Origin: Acidimicrobiales bacterium
Lineage (GTDB): Bacteria > Actinomycetota > Acidimicrobiia > Acidimicrobiales > RAAP-2
Direction: 5' to 3'
DNA: 7,267 nucleotides
Assembly: GCA_017883105.1 (NCBI GenBank)
Contig: JADGOF010000105.1
Coordinates: 1 to 7,267 of the forward strand
The notes under the pieces are model-generated. The model did no database searches. It saw only the letters and a list, made by a program, of their open reading frames with translations, and was not told where the DNA came from. Positions 6,148 to 7,267 of this stretch are shown piece by piece (position 1 is the stretch's first letter; each line of letters opens with the position of its first letter). Made by a program: the position numbers and the translations under genes.

Positions 6148-6177
6148 ATCACGGCTGCTTCGAACCTCTCCCGTGAT
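6148..6177. repeat. Inverted repeat ATCACGG/CCGTGAT in the spacer between SnoaL and glycosyltransferase genes
   Basis: Perfect 7-base arms (6148-6154 and 6171-6177) flank 16 bases. It lies 36 bases beyond the glycosyltransferase stop on the minus strand and about 90 bases before the SnoaL-like start, so it could be a weak tail-less terminator or a protein-binding dyad. Neither strand has a U-tract after it. Seven-base arms can occur by chance. Confidence 0.35.
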
Positions 6178-6213
6178 TGCTTGTGGGGCGGCAGGCCGGT
6201 CTTCCGAGGGCGG

Positions 6214-7267
6214 CTACGAGGTGGGAGCCGTTAGGTCGTAGATGGTCACACCGTTGACGGTCTTGGCCGTGTAGTGGCTGCTCACCCATGAGGAGATCTG
6301 GGAGGACGGCGACGTCCCGGAAGTGCCTCCGCCCCCGAACCCGCCGCCACTGATGTAGTAGTGGATGCGGCCCTCGGCGACGAACTGCTGGAACTGGGCC
6401 AGGGTGGGCGTGGGATCGGTCCCGTTGAATCCTCCGATGGCCATCACCGGATCACCGGTGGCTAACTGGTAGCCCGAAGCGGTATTCGACCCGGTGGCCG
6501 CGGCCACCCACGAGTAGTTGGATGCGTCGGCGCTGAGCAAGGCAGTCAGCTGCTTACCCGGGGTGGAGCCGTTGAGGAGCCCTCCGGCGTTGCCGCCGCC
6601 GAAGCCTCCGGTCCGCCTGGTACCACCGGCACCTGGGAACCCGCCGCCGGCGAAGGCCCCGCCTCCGGCACGGTTCCTCAACGCCCCCGGGGGAATGGCG
6701 AGCCCATTGGGCAGCCTGGCCCCATTGGGAACGGTGAAGCCGGGCGGCACGGTGATGCCGTTGCCAGCGATGTTCCGGCGAATCTGGCCGAGGCCACCGG
6801 GCCCTCCGGCACCCCCGAATCCGCCCGGCCCACCGAAGCCGTTGCCCCCTCGGATGGTCGGACCGGCGGAGGGGATGGCACCGTTGTGTGGTGTCGCCGC
6901 CGTGGTGAGCGAGTAGGCGGCCGGTCCGGCCAGCACCGAGGCGATGCCGAGGCCGGCGAACCCGGCGGCCAGGACGCCCCGGGCCTTGGGCGCCAATGCG
7001 ATGCCCAGAGCGGCGACCACACCCAGCGCCAGGATCACCCAGCGCAGTGCCTGATACCACTGCGGGCTCCAGCCCAGGATGACGAAGGCCCAGGCGATGC
7101 TGGCCACGATGGCCACGGCCAGGGCCACCCGCGGGAAGATCTCCTTCCGGCGCAGCCACAGGGTAAAGCCGCCCATGCCGACCAGGGCGCCGATGGCCGG
7201 AGCCAGGGCGACCGTGTAGTACGGGTGGATGATGCCGTGGGCGAAGCTGATGGTGGCCCCGGTGAGG
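6214..7267 (-). CDS. Family 39 GT-C glycosyltransferase (YkcB/PMT-like), C-terminal half (5' end outside window)
   Basis: The frame is open to the window edge, so the N-terminal catalytic membrane domain is missing and about 350 residues are visible. Upstream of an internal Met at 7176 the frame reads HGIIHPYYTVALAPAIGALVG, a hallmark loop and membrane segment of actinobacterial GT39 proteins. Numbering from that Met, further membrane segments lie at about 17-36, 44-62 and 66-85. Then comes a low-complexity linker: glycine-rich 109-131, hexapeptide repeats 141-164, and more glycine-rich 170-200. A compact C-terminal domain (about 205-320) has QLTALLSADASNYSWVAAATGS, then GDPVMAIGGFNGTDPTPTLAQFQQ, IHYYISGGGFGGG and VTIYDLT, as in the extracytoplasmic C-terminal domain of YkcB-like mannosyltransferases. 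The family is predicted to move sugar from a polyprenyl-phosphate carrier to lipid or protein outside the membrane. Acceptor and sugar are unknown. No Shine-Dalgarno or true start is visible. Confidence 0.87.
   Translation of the reverse strand, partial: LTGATISFAHGIIHPYYTVALAPAIGALVGMGGFTLWLRRKEIFPRVALAVAIVASIAWAFVILGWSPQWYQALRWVILALGVVAALGIALAPKARGVLAAGFAGLGIASVLAGPAAYSLTTAATPHNGAIPSAGPTIRGGNGFGGPGGFGGAGGPGGLGQIRRNIAGNGITVPPGFTVPNGARLPNGLAIPPGALRNRAGGGAFAGGGFPGAGGTRRTGGFGGGNAGGLLNGSTPGKQLTALLSADASNYSWVAAATGSNTASGYQLATGDPVMAIGGFNGTDPTPTLAQFQQFVAEGRIHYYISGGGFGGGGTSGTSPSSQISSWVSSHYTAKTVNGVTIYDLTAPTS
6685..6756 (-). repeat. Four imperfect hexapeptide-coding repeats in the GT39 linker
   Basis: Residues 141-164 (from the Met at 7176) read ITVPPG, FTVPNG, ARLPNG, LAIPPG: four 18-base units with Pro at position 4, Pro or Asn at 5 and Gly at 6. 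The units differ in sequence enough that recent slippage is unlikely for most of them. They would form an extended, turn-rich spacer outside the membrane. Confidence 0.7.
6784..6852 (-). repeat. Glycine-rich low-complexity coding stretch in the GT39 linker
   Basis: Residues 109-131 are mostly Gly with Phe, Pro and Ala in GFGGPGGFGGAGGPGG patterns. A second such stretch follows at about residues 170-200, and a shorter one at 277-284. Such stretches are common in the C-terminal part of this glycosyltransferase family and are probably flexible. Confidence 0.75.

Noticed and set aside
6145..6180. Minus-strand GGTTCGAAGC reminiscent of a tRNA T-loop
   Set aside because: The flanks do not form a T-stem and no acceptor, D or anticodon arms can be folded around it.
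1..7267. Mobile element, defence system, CRISPR array or biosynthetic cluster
   Set aside because: No transposase, integrase, nuclease, toxin-antitoxin pair, regular spaced repeats or synthase domains were seen; composition looks even across the window.

Overview
The window is 7.3 kb of strongly G+C-rich chromosomal DNA with dense coding and short spacers. Gene content points to an actinobacterium, possibly of the Mycobacterium/Acidimicrobiia kind: a PIG-V-like mannosyltransferase, an Rv0577-like double glyoxalase-fold protein, a class II cholesterol-oxidase-like flavoprotein with a Tat signal, an ACAD10/11-like acyl-CoA dehydrogenase, and a family 39 glycosyltransferase with a glycine-rich tail. 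The assignment is inferred from protein families; no marker gene is present. No RNA gene, insertion sequence, CRISPR array or phage gene is visible, and no gene-free stretch exceeds about 180 bases.

Layout. Bases 2-667 (+) are the C-terminal end of a multi-pass membrane protein resembling PIG-V mannosyltransferases. It meets, tail to tail with a 4-base overlap, a two-domain VOC protein (664-1434, -). A 180-base divergent spacer follows, then a 251-residue MerR-family regulator (1615-2370, +), which probably starts from a leaderless transcript. The regulator converges on the cholesterol-oxidase-like gene (2402-4165, -). A strong GC-rich hairpin between them contains the regulator's stop codon and probably ends transcription in one or both directions.

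Upstream of the oxidase on the same strand lie an acyl-CoA dehydrogenase (4282-5550, -), which ends in its own stop-codon hairpin, and a SnoaL/NTF2-like small protein (5640-6059, -). These two may form a short operon. The right end (6214-7267, -) is the C-terminal half of a YkcB-like GT-C glycosyltransferase with a low-complexity glycine/proline-rich linker.

How the genes may work together. The oxidase, if active, would work outside the membrane after Tat export on a sterol or similar 3-hydroxy lipid. The dehydrogenase and SnoaL-like protein would act in the cytoplasm on an acyl-CoA substrate that cannot be named from sequence. The MerR regulator is next to the VOC gene (divergent) and the oxidase (convergent), so it could control the VOC gene or itself. 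The two glycosyltransferases at the edges are unrelated to this block as far as can be seen. I see no convincing new multi-gene system. The most notable features are the covalent-flavin oxidase, the stop-codon hairpins, the apparent second HTH in the MerR protein, and the repetitive linker of the right-end glycosyltransferase.
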